This document shows, piece after piece, positions 1 through 11,266 of a stretch of 64,000 nucleotides of DNA. The notes under the pieces were generated by a model. The model saw nothing but the letters and a program-made list of their open reading frames with translations, was not told the origin of the DNA and searched no databases. Position numbers and translations under genes: made by a program. This stretch comes from Helopsaltes ochotensis (Eukaryota; Chordata; Aves; Passeriformes; Locustellidae): NCBI GenBank assembly GCA_013400155.1, contig VXBM01000426.1, forward strand, positions 186,001 to 250,000. The letters run 5' to 3'. Positions within the stretch are counted from its first letter, which is position 1. The number at the start of each line of letters is the position of its first letter.

Positions 1-3000
1 ACATAAATAGCAAATTTTGTTTTGCAAATGTATTTGGGAATACTGTGTGATTTGGATCAGCATTCACCTTGGCATAATACTGTTGGACTTGCTGACATTG
101 GACTTCTAGCACCTAATATTCTGCTGTTCAGCATTTGCATGGCCTTTCCCTTTCCACGACTTCAGGGACTTGATAGAAGTCCCCTTTGCAAGCCCTTCCT
201 GCAAGGAGACAAGGAGCTAGATGCAAATCCAGTCCAGAGACAACTTTGCAGCTTGGGCTTGCTGTGAGAAATCAGGGTGTGGATGGAGTTTTGGTAGCAC
301 AGGAGCAATCCCCCAGGAGGCAGGGCCATGGGCATGATCCTCTGCATCCCTCAGCCCAGCTCTGCGTGTTCTGGGACAAAAAGCAGTGGGCAAGAGAAGG
401 TGACAGGGTGACATGAGCCCTGCAGCCACTTTGTCTTGCCTCCTGCCCGTCCTATCCATGCTGTGACAATCTCTGTGCCTTCTGGAGGGGCTGTGTATTT
501 GCAGGGTTGATTTGCAAGCCCCTCAAAGCTGTTTCATTGCTGTTGTGTGCAGAGGGACTACCAATTCACATTTAAAATGGTATTTTATCTCTTTCCTTCT
601 GGAAATGCAATGTTTCATTTGACCCCAGGTGGGAGCCGGATGATTTCTATTTCTTGGTGCACTCAAAATTTTTAAATCATTTTGGATGGATCTGAAACAG
701 AATAATATGTTTTCAAGTCCAGCCAGGGAACCAAAATGTAATTATTTGCACAGCTGTAATCACACTTCAAAAGAGCCATGACTCTTCCTGGGGTCCCAGG
801 TGCGTGGAGAGGGCATTCCAGCCCTCCTGAGCTCTGCATCCATGGAAATGCAGGGCTGACTACTGCCCTGCTGTTTCAGTCGATGGCTGTAGCATCCTGA
901 CCAATGGGTTGTATTTCACCTGGACATTCCAGGTATGGCTTCATTACTTTGTCAGGAAATACAGCCAGATAAGGCTGTGAGGAGCTGAAAGCCAAGGTGA
1001 GGATGCACCCACCTGCACAGCCCCCAAAACCTCTGCCTCCAAATTCCTGTTTATAAATGGGAGCAGCTTTTCCTCTGTTAGCAGCAGTCCAAAAAATTAT
1101 GTGAAAATCAATGGGCTTTTTAAAAACAAAATTTTCCACAGAAAGGTACCTCTGTGAAGTATTTTTTTTTATGACAACTTTTTTTTTTGAGTTATAAAAC
1201 TTCCAGCAAAATTGTTTTTCAAAACATTTTTCATTTCTGGTAGTCAAAATGTACTCTTGGTATTTGCATTAAAAATTTGATGAACATCCTTAAAAACCTT
1301 GGGAAGGCTTGAAAAAACAATGTCTGCTTTAAGTGCTTTCAGAAAAAAAAATCAAGCTCTGTTTATTTTTATACTAGCAAAATAAGTTTATATAATCTAA
1401 CTAGCTTGTCTCTTTGGCTTCCTCATGCCTCCAGTTTGAGCCAGTGTCCCAAGGGATGTGGGCAGCAGCAACCTTGCTCATGTGGCAAGGTACAAGTTTC
1501 TGCTGCTCTGTCTGGACCTGATCAGCCTTATTTAAAACAGAATTCCCGAGGGCAGGCTGTATTTTAATGCTCATGCTTAGGGATTTGCTTGATATGAGTG
1601 CAAAAACATGCTTTTTTTTAAAAAAAGACCTTTTTCTTCTTTGCGGTTCTGTCACAGCCTGTTGTGTCCAAAGTGCTGTGATGGATGGCACCTGTTGGAT
1701 GCAGTTTGTGTCTCAGGACTGGTTTGTGTTCCTTCCAGAGGGAAATCAGACAGGAGGGGGCTGGGAAAAAATTAGGCAAGGGGACTGAGGGCTAAGGATC
1801 CAGATAATTTGTAAAAAGCCATGTGATTTGATATCACTGGAGAGCTTGGCCTGTCCAGTTTGGGTTTTAGTGGAGATGGAGGAGTTGCTGAAAGGATTGC
1901 AGAGAGCACAGCACAGCGGGGCAGCTCTGTGGGGCCTGGGAACATGGGAGAGAAAGTTTACCAAGTGAAACCCGTTGCATTTGCTTTTTGCTTTATTACT
2001 GAGTTCTAGATCTGCTTTTAATGGGTATTTATTCCCAGCTTGCTTTATAGAGTGGCTATTAAAAAAAACCAGCCTCTTAAAAATTATTAAAAATGATGTT
2101 TCCATTGGCAGGGAACATTTTCACAAACAGGGTATGTAATCACTTGTTGAACTAGCAAGGGACCTGCCATTTCCTTCGGCCACAGACAGCGTTGCCTCCT
2201 TTTGTTGAGTGGGTGCAGAGATTTTATTGTTAAAGTTATTGGGAGACTCTGGCTTAGAGACTGACTTCTGGGGCACTGAATTCTCCATCAAGGCTGTTTG
2301 AACAGCTCTATGGTCTGGGCAGATGTCCAGCTGGATGTATTGATACTTTGCTGGAAGGAAAGTTTTGTTGCTAAGTTTTATCTTGACTGGTGAATCCTGC
2401 TTAGCTGTGGTTTTAAGTCTGCCCAGCCTGAGCTTTTAGCATTGATTGGGATCATCTGTCCCACTCAGATCTGGGGCAAGAGGGAAAGGTGCATTGCAGT
2501 CCAGTTGCTAATTCCACTTTAGTTCCCAAAGAGGTGAATCTCCAACAAAGGGCTGAGGCTCCAGTTTTTGAGAATTGTGGACATAGGTTCCCCTTCAAGG
2601 AAACGAGTTATAATTCAGGAGCAAATGTTTAAAAGCTGGATTTACCCTCAAATTATTTTCTCTTCTCGAATCCATTTGTCCTGATGTGCCCATGGTTATG
2701 ATGCTGCACTCTTACACACGATAGCGAACACCAGATCTCGCATGGGCTTGTGACAGGATGTGGCCTCAAGGAAGACCAAGGAGGACATGTGCCAGATAAT
2801 CCCTGCAAGGGCATCTGGCCCTGGTTAGACGGATGGAAAGCCAGGACATCTGCTGTGCTGTGGAACACTGCTCACTTCAGCCTCCTGCTGCCACCCACGT
2901 TCCCACACGTGTCCATCCACCTGCCCCGGCCTGATCTGTGCTGTGTATGTCTAGACAGGAGTCTGTGCATCTGCCTGACACCTCAATCACAGTCATTCCT

Positions 3001-4204
3001 CTGGATTGGATGCTTGCTCTGGGACACAGACCTTTGTGGCTTACCTAGAGCTGCCTCGAAGCCTTAAACCACAAATACTTTGCGTGCTGGCACGAGCCTT
3101 GCGTTTACAAGTGTGGTGGCTAAGCCAGCCATGGAGATCTGACCCAGACATCTCTGTGCTCCCCAGGCTGCAGGGATGAGAGATCCCCTTTTCTAATTCC
3201 TCTGCACAGAAGGTGTTTCTACACTGGCTGCCCCTGTACCAGTGCAATTCTCAGCTCCGATGGCTGTTAATTAAATGGTAGGCTCGGTGCCCTCAAGCAC
3301 TGGGTTCCCAGACAAGGAGGTAACAGCCCTGTGTTTATGGCCCTTAGCAACATATGTTCTGTTTTGAGCATGATACTGGCAAATTAGTGGGGTTTTAGGG
3401 AAAAGGGCATTTAGAAGGCTGGCACAGTGGTATTGTCATGGGGAAGGTTTAAATTTTAATTACAAAAACGTAACTGAGCAAAACTAAAGAGTGTCCGTCT
3501 GCTAGTGACTCCTTAGTTCAAAGTGACAAGACTGCCCCAGAAGAGAATGAAGGCACCTGAATTGAGAGGGGATTCCCACATCCTCAGCACCTGCTCCCCA
3601 AAGCCAGGGGCAGATCCACTGTTCCTTTATTCCTTTCCCCACGGGCAAAAGCACCTAAAGCATACCCTCTGTCCCCTCCCTTCACCTGCTTGTTGTGACC
3701 CAGTGCCTGACATGTGTTTGGTAAGCCAGCAGGTAAATTGGATCAGTGCACTGCTCCAGGCTACAAAATAATCCTAGAAGTGGAGTCTATCCTGATCCAT
3801 TCACTAGTGCTGTGTCCTGGCAAGCCCTGGGGTCAAGTGGGCTGTCAGAGCAGAGGGAGTGATTGATGGGAGACAGGCAAAGGTGGGAGCTGTTTAAGCT
3901 GGTGGAGCTGCTGATACCAGCCTGGGCTGATCTCGCCAACCACCCAAAATCCAGCTCGCAGTGAGGCATGCCTGTGGTCTGGGCAGCACTTGCTTCATCC
4001 TTCCTCCATTAATTAGCTCTGGTTTGCCTTAAGCACAGGGCTCCAACTAGGGCTCCTTCCCGCACCTCACAGGGGGACAGGGCAGCAGTGGCACTGCCCC
4101 TACCCAAGAATTTATGGTTGTAGCACGCTCAAAGGGTGGCCGTGCTGGTCAGGTCTCCTCAAGGTGAGTCAAACCCAGCACATCGTCCCCATCTATCTCC
4201 TGAT
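1..4204. other. Unannotated non-coding DNA, apparently single copy
   Basis: I see no gene here. The longest open frames are about 123 codons (minus, 876-1247), 119 codons (minus, 1746-2105) and 105 codons (plus, 2750-3067). None shows a domain, a repeated motif or paired splice signals. Two T runs (1162-1170 and 1179-1188) are simple homopolymers. No CR1 or LTR signature was recognised. Confidence 0.6.
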
Positions 4205-4315
4205 GATTTTTGCTTTGGTTTTTTGGGGGGGTTTTTTGGTGGGGTTTTTTTTGTTGTTGTTGGTTTTGGTTGGGTTTTTTTGTTTGTTTGTTTGGGGTTT
4301 TTTTGCTTTGTTTTA
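4205..4315. repeat. G/T-rich low-complexity tract
   Basis: About 110 bases made almost wholly of T and G, with alternating T runs and G runs, a short TTG trinucleotide run near 4250-4260 and a TTTG run near 4280-4292. On the minus strand it is C/A-rich. It is a degenerate simple repeat. A short plus frame that reads through it gives only F, G and V residues and is not a gene. Confidence 0.85.
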
Positions 4316-7300
4316 GCTAGTAGCTAAAATTTTGATGGTGGTATGGTGCAGTCCATCTAACTTGGTTGATTGAACTTTAGTATGTAAAAGTGCAACTCTG
4401 CACTCTTGGTTAGTGGGGGTAATTATATTCTTAAATACTTGCTATTAATTAAAGGAAAATACCAGCCTTCAGCTATGCTCAGTGTTGCTGACCTGTGTAT
4501 GATTGATCCTCCTGCTCCAGAAAGGTCTTTTTTACCCTGGAGCATTTTTACAGCTTCTTGAAATTTGATGTTGAAAACCACTTTATGAGGATCATGCCTG
4601 GCTTGTAGCGGAGTGGTGGCCTTGCTTCTTATAGCTTGGGAGGAAAAATGAGAGGGGATTCCAAGGGCTTTGGCATGGAAGGCATAAAAAGAATTCTAAT
4701 GACTTCATACACTCAGCATCAGTCCTTAGCTCCAGAGGCAAATGGGGGCAGCTGATGAGCAGAGAGACTAAAAGCTTCCTTTTGCTGCCACTGACAACTC
4801 TGACCTGTGGTTTTGTTTTAACCAAGATATCTGGTATTGTTATATGCACTGTTCAAAGTACCCAGCCTGTCAGACCAGTCTTTTCCCACATGAGTTTTAT
4901 CTCAGATAAACCATGAAAACACTGGTTTGCTTTGCAGTTTTGTAAACAGGCAAATGGATTGTCTAGAGTAGCTTTGTTTTGGGGCCTGCAAGCTCTGAGA
5001 CTCTTTGAAGATGTTTTAAGTAAACACCACTTGCTGCTAGCTTATTATCTGGTCAAACAAAGAGATTTTGTGGTTTGAGGCTGTAGAAAGGAAAGAATCA
5101 GTTGCTGTAAATACCAGTTAGTGGATGAAGGAAGAAACAATGTTCTTTATATTCATGATTGTCAGAAAGCAAAGCTGGGACTTGGGGAGTATCTGTAAAA
5201 TCTTCAGCACCACATGGCGCAGTGGGACCTTTACTGAAAAGTTAAATTCTGCTCAAGGGTTTCCCTGAAAAAGGACCAGTATTTGAGTTTCTTGATAAAT
5301 ATTTAAGGGGGGCATCACTGTCTTAGACCTACTTGTGCATCCAGAATACCTTAAGTTGAGAGCTGGGATAAAGCTTAAAGAAACCCAATAAATGGACAAA
5401 GAAGCACAATAGAGCCAAATTCCTGCTTGGCAAAGTTCCTCCAGCGTTAGAGCATTTGGCAGACAATATTTAATAAAGCACTTGTATCCACACTTAAAAC
5501 TTTACACCATTTGTGCTCCCTGCCTCTCTTCTTGTCTATTGTTTTTCTTCAGATGCTGTTGGAGTTAGAGAGAGATGTCCAGGCACTTGTGTTAGTAAAA
5601 TGAGGTGTTGGGGAGTGTGTGTGTGCCTGCTCTTGTTTTGGATGGGCTGGTCCTTTGCAGTGCAGAAATAATTCCCTGTCTTGATTCCAAAAGGCAGCAA
5701 AGGATGGAGTTAAGGCAGGTAATCTTTTCTCCTTTTCACCTAGGGATTAAAAAAATCAGCACTTGCTTCTTCTTCTTCTTTGCCAGAAACTTGGAGATGA
5801 TGGTTAAGCATAATTTTTTGAGGTAATGTTTTTCACAGGATAAAAAGGATGTTGTTTTCTTTGGAACTCACTCATTGGAGAGTGAGGTGCTTGGGATCAG
5901 TGGTGCATATAGGAGATAATGTTCATTTTTTTCCCCCCATCTTTTTCCGAGTGTAACCCAGAGCTCTTGCCCGTGCTGCTGCATGGCCAGGTGTCCCCAA
6001 GGGAACAGCACTGGATACCCCCCTCCTTCCTCATTCAGGACCTGGGTTTTGTGGGGAAATCCCTCCAGCCAAGAGCAGAACACTAATAATTCTACTTTAC
6101 ATGCTGAGAAATTTAACTGCTATCTGTGGAGTGCTTTGAATGCACATGAAATGTTGTTTCTAGCTCTGCTGAGAGCCTGAGCAGCTGGAATGTGGCAGGG
6201 AAATGGTTAGCCAGTGCTTGGGAAGCCTCACTGGGAATGAGGAGCCTCCCCAGCTCCACTCAAATGATGGCAGCAGGCCACTTACCCTGTCCTCAAAAGT
6301 GAAACACTTTACAGATGTCCATGAAGAAAATTGATCTGGGCTGCTTTACCCCATGGAGCTAAACAGGGTTAGGAAGCTGTGTTTTCCTATTAGAAATTGT
6401 TTTGTCAGGGGATAGTTTGTGGTCCGAACAGTCAGGTTTGAAAAAAGGCCACATTCACCATAAAGTACCTGAGGCAGGTATTTTCCCAGACAAATGCTCT
6501 CCAGTTTCATAGGGCTGGAAAACATGTAGATTTTCCGTAGTTTATTGGTGTCTGTTGCTCTCCTCTTGGCTTGTTTAGAGCACTGCAATATTCAGGAGCT
6601 CTATCCTGATGGAGACCTGTACTGTGCCCAGCACACCAGACTCTTGGTAAGGCATTAATCAGAAGAAAAAAAATAGGGGCAAGAAAGAGCAAACTAGAAC
6701 TCATAAATATTTGGGCTTCAAGCATTATGGTTGCTCAGAGCCGAGGTATTTAACTTATCCCATTGAGAGAACTGGATGCTGTGCTACACTTTCCAAGTAT
6801 GAAGTATTTCCAAGTATTTCTCTTCTCCATCTCTCACTGTTATTCATTTGCACTTTATTCCTCTTGTCCCTTCATCTCTGGGTGTTAAGGAGCCTTCCAC
6901 TCTTTGTTTTTCCGATGGCATCTAAAGACTTGGACAGGATCAGATCAAAGCCTCTGTCTGAACCACCCTTGGCTGTGTTGTTTGTCATAACAGGTCCTGT
7001 CCTTGTGCCCCTATTTCTCCAAGGGGCTCACCAGGCTGCAGAGCAGGTGCTTGATTTCTCTCCATGCCCAGCAAACCGCCCTGGTTCAGCCCAGCCTCCC
7101 CTTTCCTGCTCCCTCCTGGGCTGAGCATTCGGTTGCCCTCGAGCCCTGCTCTGTGCTGGGTGTGGGTTTATTGGAAATGGAGCAAGCCAAACTTTCAGAG
7201 ATGTTTTTCCAGGGGCTGGGAGCTGTGCCCTACCTGCTCCACCCTGAAAGCTTCTGGTGGCAGGCTCGGTGCTGGGGGGCAGAGCTGCCAAGGGAAGATA

Positions 7301-10159
7301 ACATCAGTGGCTCTGGGGTCTGACAGTCTCAACAGCAAAGGACAGGTCTGAGGAGGTTGTGCAGCCCTTTTGTCTTTACAACTTGCAAGAGAGGTCTGAG
7401 AAGTGCAAGCAGAGGTTTTTCTGTGCAAACAGGAGCTGTTTTTCTGATTTCTTTTAATAAGAGCTAAGTGCAGATTGACTGAAGAAATCTTGTTTGCATT
7501 TCTCCTGAAAATCTGGAAGGGTAGGACTGGCGGAGATTTTGTCAGCAGAGGAACCATGTAAATAAAGCTGATGAGTCAAGAGAGAAGTGGGTTTTAACCC
7601 AAGCCATTTGTGCTGAGGGCAGCCCCACACTGCTTCAGGAAAGCTGTGATATGAATCCCCACCTGGGAGGTCTCCAGCACCAGGAAAGGGGAATGCCCTG
7701 GTAATTGGGCTTTTGCTGGTTTATTATCCGAATGCCTGGGGGGGAGAGAAGGCATTTGCAGTCACACATCGACCCTGCTGAGGGCAGAGAGCCCTCTCAC
7801 AGATGTCCTGTCTTGCTGCAGTATTCCTTGCTGGCACTAAACCTTGCCATGGAGAGATGCATTTAGGAGAGGAAAAGCAAAGTGCCAGGTTTGCTGGATG
7901 AGACGGGAATAAGAAATCCAACCAGCCACAACTTTTGCTGCCCTGCAGCCCAAAACGCCTGTGCCTCATCCCCTATTTTTCCTTTGAGGGCTGTTCCCAC
8001 GTTGCTTTGCTCATGGGCAGACCTTGTTGCTGTACCAGCTGGAGAGAGAGAGCCTCGCTCTTCCTTTCCCCACCGCTCCCTTTGCCTTCGCTTCCCCCTT
8101 CCCCAGGAGGGGACGGGAAGCGCAGGGCATCTGCCTGCCAGGAGTTCTGCTTCACTGACAGAATCCTCCAGTTCTTTATTAAAGACAGGAAGTGTTTTCC
8201 AGGCTGGAGGTGACTCCAGGTCTGCTTGTCTCAGGCTTTCTAGTGACTCATCTGTCTGCAGCTGATACGATGCCGTCTGATGGATTTTTTTTTAAAAGCG
8301 CAGACATGTGTGTTGAGATATTGAGAGGCTGATTTCTGTTTTGACTGTTGTCATGTTGGCTTGCAAAGCCTAAGGTATGTGTCATTTTTAGGGGTTCACC
8401 ACTCTCATTCAGAGATTTTATTAATAGCTTCTATGCTCATGAATGAAAAAAAAAAGGGCAACTTGTTGAAATTGGAAGGAGTAGGAGGGAACTTCTCATT
8501 TTTTCCGGTCTGCTGTGAATTTCAAAGGCTTTCCCCAGAAAGAGAGAGGCAAGGAGGCTGAGTTTCCTTCTTCCTGAATGGAGCCTCTGCTGACCACAGC
8601 AGATCTGACTCTGGCTGTGTTTTGGTACAGCATATATTGAGACTTATGAATGAAACCTGTTACACATTAACACGCTAAATATACACCCACAGTGCCTGGA
8701 GCTGCGTGGTAATAGTTTCAAAGCTTAGAATTTAGAACAAAAAAAGCGGGGCTGGAGATCATGTTTAAGTTCATAAAAGAGATAAAGGTAAGATGTAAAT
8801 TTAAGCATGGAAGAAATAAATTTAAAAGAATTGTCTGAGAAAATTTGGAAGTATTTCTCTGGCCACTGACTATTACCTCTAACCCCAGAAGTAAATGATA
8901 ACAAACATGCCATTTCTTTTAGAGGCATCTGTTTCTTTTTGTTTTAATTGTATTTACATGCCCTGACCCTTCTGTGATTATTCCTCATCTTTTTGAATGA
9001 AATGAAGCAGTTAAGCAATTTGAGTGGCATTTATGAAAAGCCCCACAGGTTCAGGAGCTGTGCAGCTTCCAGATGAATGTTTTATTAAGCCTTTCAAGGG
9101 TGGCCACATCTCATGTCCTTCATTGCTGATTTGGGGCATTTTCCACCAAGAATAGCGTCTCTGCAGAGGTGATGAACTTGGGAGAGGATTTGAACAGGAC
9201 TGGTTTTTGTCACCTCGGTACCAAGTTACAGCTGGAGGGGACATGTGCTGAAGGTGAAGAGGCTGGGAGGCGGAATAAAGCTTCAGGTCTGCTGCACCTG
9301 GTCCTGACCTAACCCAGTGAGAGATTCCCTCCAATGCAGTGGGCTGCAAATGACACCTGGAATGGTTGGTCCCTAAGTGCCTCGCCAAGAGATTGATAAC
9401 TCAGTGTCAGAGGGACGAGGAGATCAATTAGTTGGTGTTCAGACTGTTCGTGAACAGAGCTGCAGGAGCAGGCACACGGGACTTACCAACAGATACTGGA
9501 GGGTAAACAAAGCATGGGAAAACAGGGAAACAGCTGAAGGGGTGGAGGAACCCCCTGGAGATCCTTGCAGTTTAATAAGAGGGTGTTGCATTCTTCCCTC
9601 AAAACAGAAGCCCCTGAGACTGAAGTAACAGGAGAAAGCAGAGTCCTGCTCTTGAGTCTTAGGCAAAGAGGTGGAGGGGCCAGGTTATCCCTCCGGAATT
9701 TTTATTGACTCCAGCTGCTTTTCTCCAGGCTGATTCACCTCTGTCTCTAAGGAAACACGGGGAAGAAATGACGTTTCAAGCAATCTGGAGGGACTCACAA
9801 TGTGCCTTCAGGGCACGGGGTGTATAAACAGAAGAATGTGAGATCAATTACCTGTGCTGTTTAGGTTGGCTATTCCCTCCTCTTCCTTTGCTGACCTGTA
9901 ACAGAACTTGTATTGAGGTGATTCATGCCCCCCAATTCTCTTGGTTTCTATGGAAGAGTTTGCAAACAGCACAGACACATGACATAACCAAATCACGTGT
10001 GCGTGCACTGAGAGGGTTATCAAGGAGCTGGTCATGGGTTACCATGAAAGTTTCTTAATTGTGTTTTCATTCAGGTCAGTTAATTTGCAGTAATTAGGAG
10101 GATAAACGTTGGCAAGCTACAGAAAGCATATTTTGGGCAGTGGTTCATGGTGCCATTGA
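4316..10159. other. Unannotated non-coding DNA with a strong pyrimidine tract
   Basis: No gene or transposon was recognised. Open frames reach 137 codons (plus, 6711-7124), 127 (plus, 7882-8265), 125 (minus, 9011-9388) and 120 (minus, 7195-7557), but overlapping frames are open on both strands in the same GC-richer patch, which is typical of chance. Positions 8053-8104 are 47 pyrimidines out of 52 and run into AG at 8105-8106, which resembles a splice acceptor. No matching donor or conserved protein was seen after it. Confidence 0.55.
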
Positions 10160-10242
10160 AGAATGATAGAATGGTTTGGGTTCAAAGGGACGTTCAAAGG
10201 TCATCTAGTCCAACCCTTCTGCAATGAAAGGAGCAGGGAAGC
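10160..10242 (-). mobile_element. CR1 LINE 3'-end fragment
   Basis: The plus strand carries the reverse complement of a CR1 tail: an 'aatgatagaatggtttggg' block, then an 'aaggtcatctagtccaaccc'-like block and a degraded 'gcaatgaa...gcaggga' segment. The 3' terminus lies at the low coordinate, so the element is on the minus strand. Only about 80 bases remain. This is a heavily 5'-truncated copy with no coding part. Confidence 0.85.
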
Positions 10243-10553
10243 ATGAAGAATATATAGAATAGAAAAGAGATTATTTTTCTGAGGGACTTTTAAAATGCCT
10301 TTCACTCAGGTGCTGTGAACAGGTACAATGAAAGCACCTGGTTTCTTCACAAGTACTGCTGCTAACAGTATATGTTTTACCCACACAAAGACCAGAAATT
10401 CTGACGAATCAGAGTCATCCTGTTCATTTTGACAGTGATTTTAGTTTAAACCATCTACCATCTTCGCTGCATTTTTCTTGACCAAACTAATTTGACAAAA
10501 ATTCTCCAGTTTCACCCAACTCTATTTACACACCCTCCCTTATCGGTAGATTC
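10243..10553. other. Unannotated spacer between CR1 tail and LTR-like block
   Basis: About 310 bases of A/T-rich sequence with no open frame of note and no recognised repeat. It separates the CR1 fragment from the LTR-like block that begins with TGTGACAG. Confidence 0.5.
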
Positions 10554-11266
10554 TGTGACAGAAGGCTCCAGAAGCCCAAAGCACTTATGAACAACTTCAG
10601 GGTTTATTGAAAAAACACATCCAAAGTCACATAAAGAAATGATCAGCACCCAGAACAGGGCACTCAAGGTCTTGATTCAACGTGTTCACCAGATTTGTTG
10701 GTCCCAAGTACATCTTTAGTCCATACAGCCTCTTTTAGTCAAATACATGTGCTTTTCCAACTCAAAGGAAAATCCGCTCAGGAATTATGCAAAGTGCAGC
10801 TTGTTCTCCCAGAGCTATGTCTCCCCACGAGAAAGCAGGGGTGGGGTTATGGGGTATGAAGTAATTCCTGAACAAGGCTGGACCAGTGCAAAACAAGGTC
10901 AAAGGAAGGATTGTAAAGACTCCCCAGGCCCACACAGGTCTGTGATTGCAGTCACTGCTGGGGTTCATCCCTGCGGCTCCTGGAGGATTGGGAGGAAAGA
11001 GGAGCTGTTTGTCTGTACATTGAGCTCCTGTTAATGGTTACCCGAAGGCAAACTCACACCTGCTCAATGGGACATTGTCCTGTAGCCCTCTTGTAGTGGA
11101 GGGCAGGTGACCTTTTGTGCCTGGCTGCTGGAGGCCTAGAGCTGGGAGTTGCCTCTGCTGCTGGACCGAAAAATGCACGTGCAAACCCTTTTGGGATTTC
11201 TAAGCTCCTCCTCTGTTGATTGGATCATTGAGGAGGCCCAAACACTAAGGGAATTCCCATTCCACA
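10554..11266 (-). mobile_element. Probable solo LTR, minus strand (endogenous retrovirus)
   Basis: Read on the minus strand, the block would start TGTGGAATGG at 11266 and finish CTGTCACA at 10554, giving TGTG...CACA ends and about 713 bases. A polyadenylation hexamer AATAAA (minus) lies at 10603-10608, about 50 bases from the inferred 3' end, as expected for R/U5. No target-site duplication is visible at these borders, and I see no clear TATA box. No gag, pol or env sequence lies beside it, so if it is an LTR it is solo. The 11266 border is the weaker one. Confidence 0.4.

Noticed and set aside
8053..8107. Splice acceptor of a real exon
   Set aside because: The pyrimidine tract is strong, but no convincing donor or protein follows. 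The tract may be simple C/T-rich sequence.
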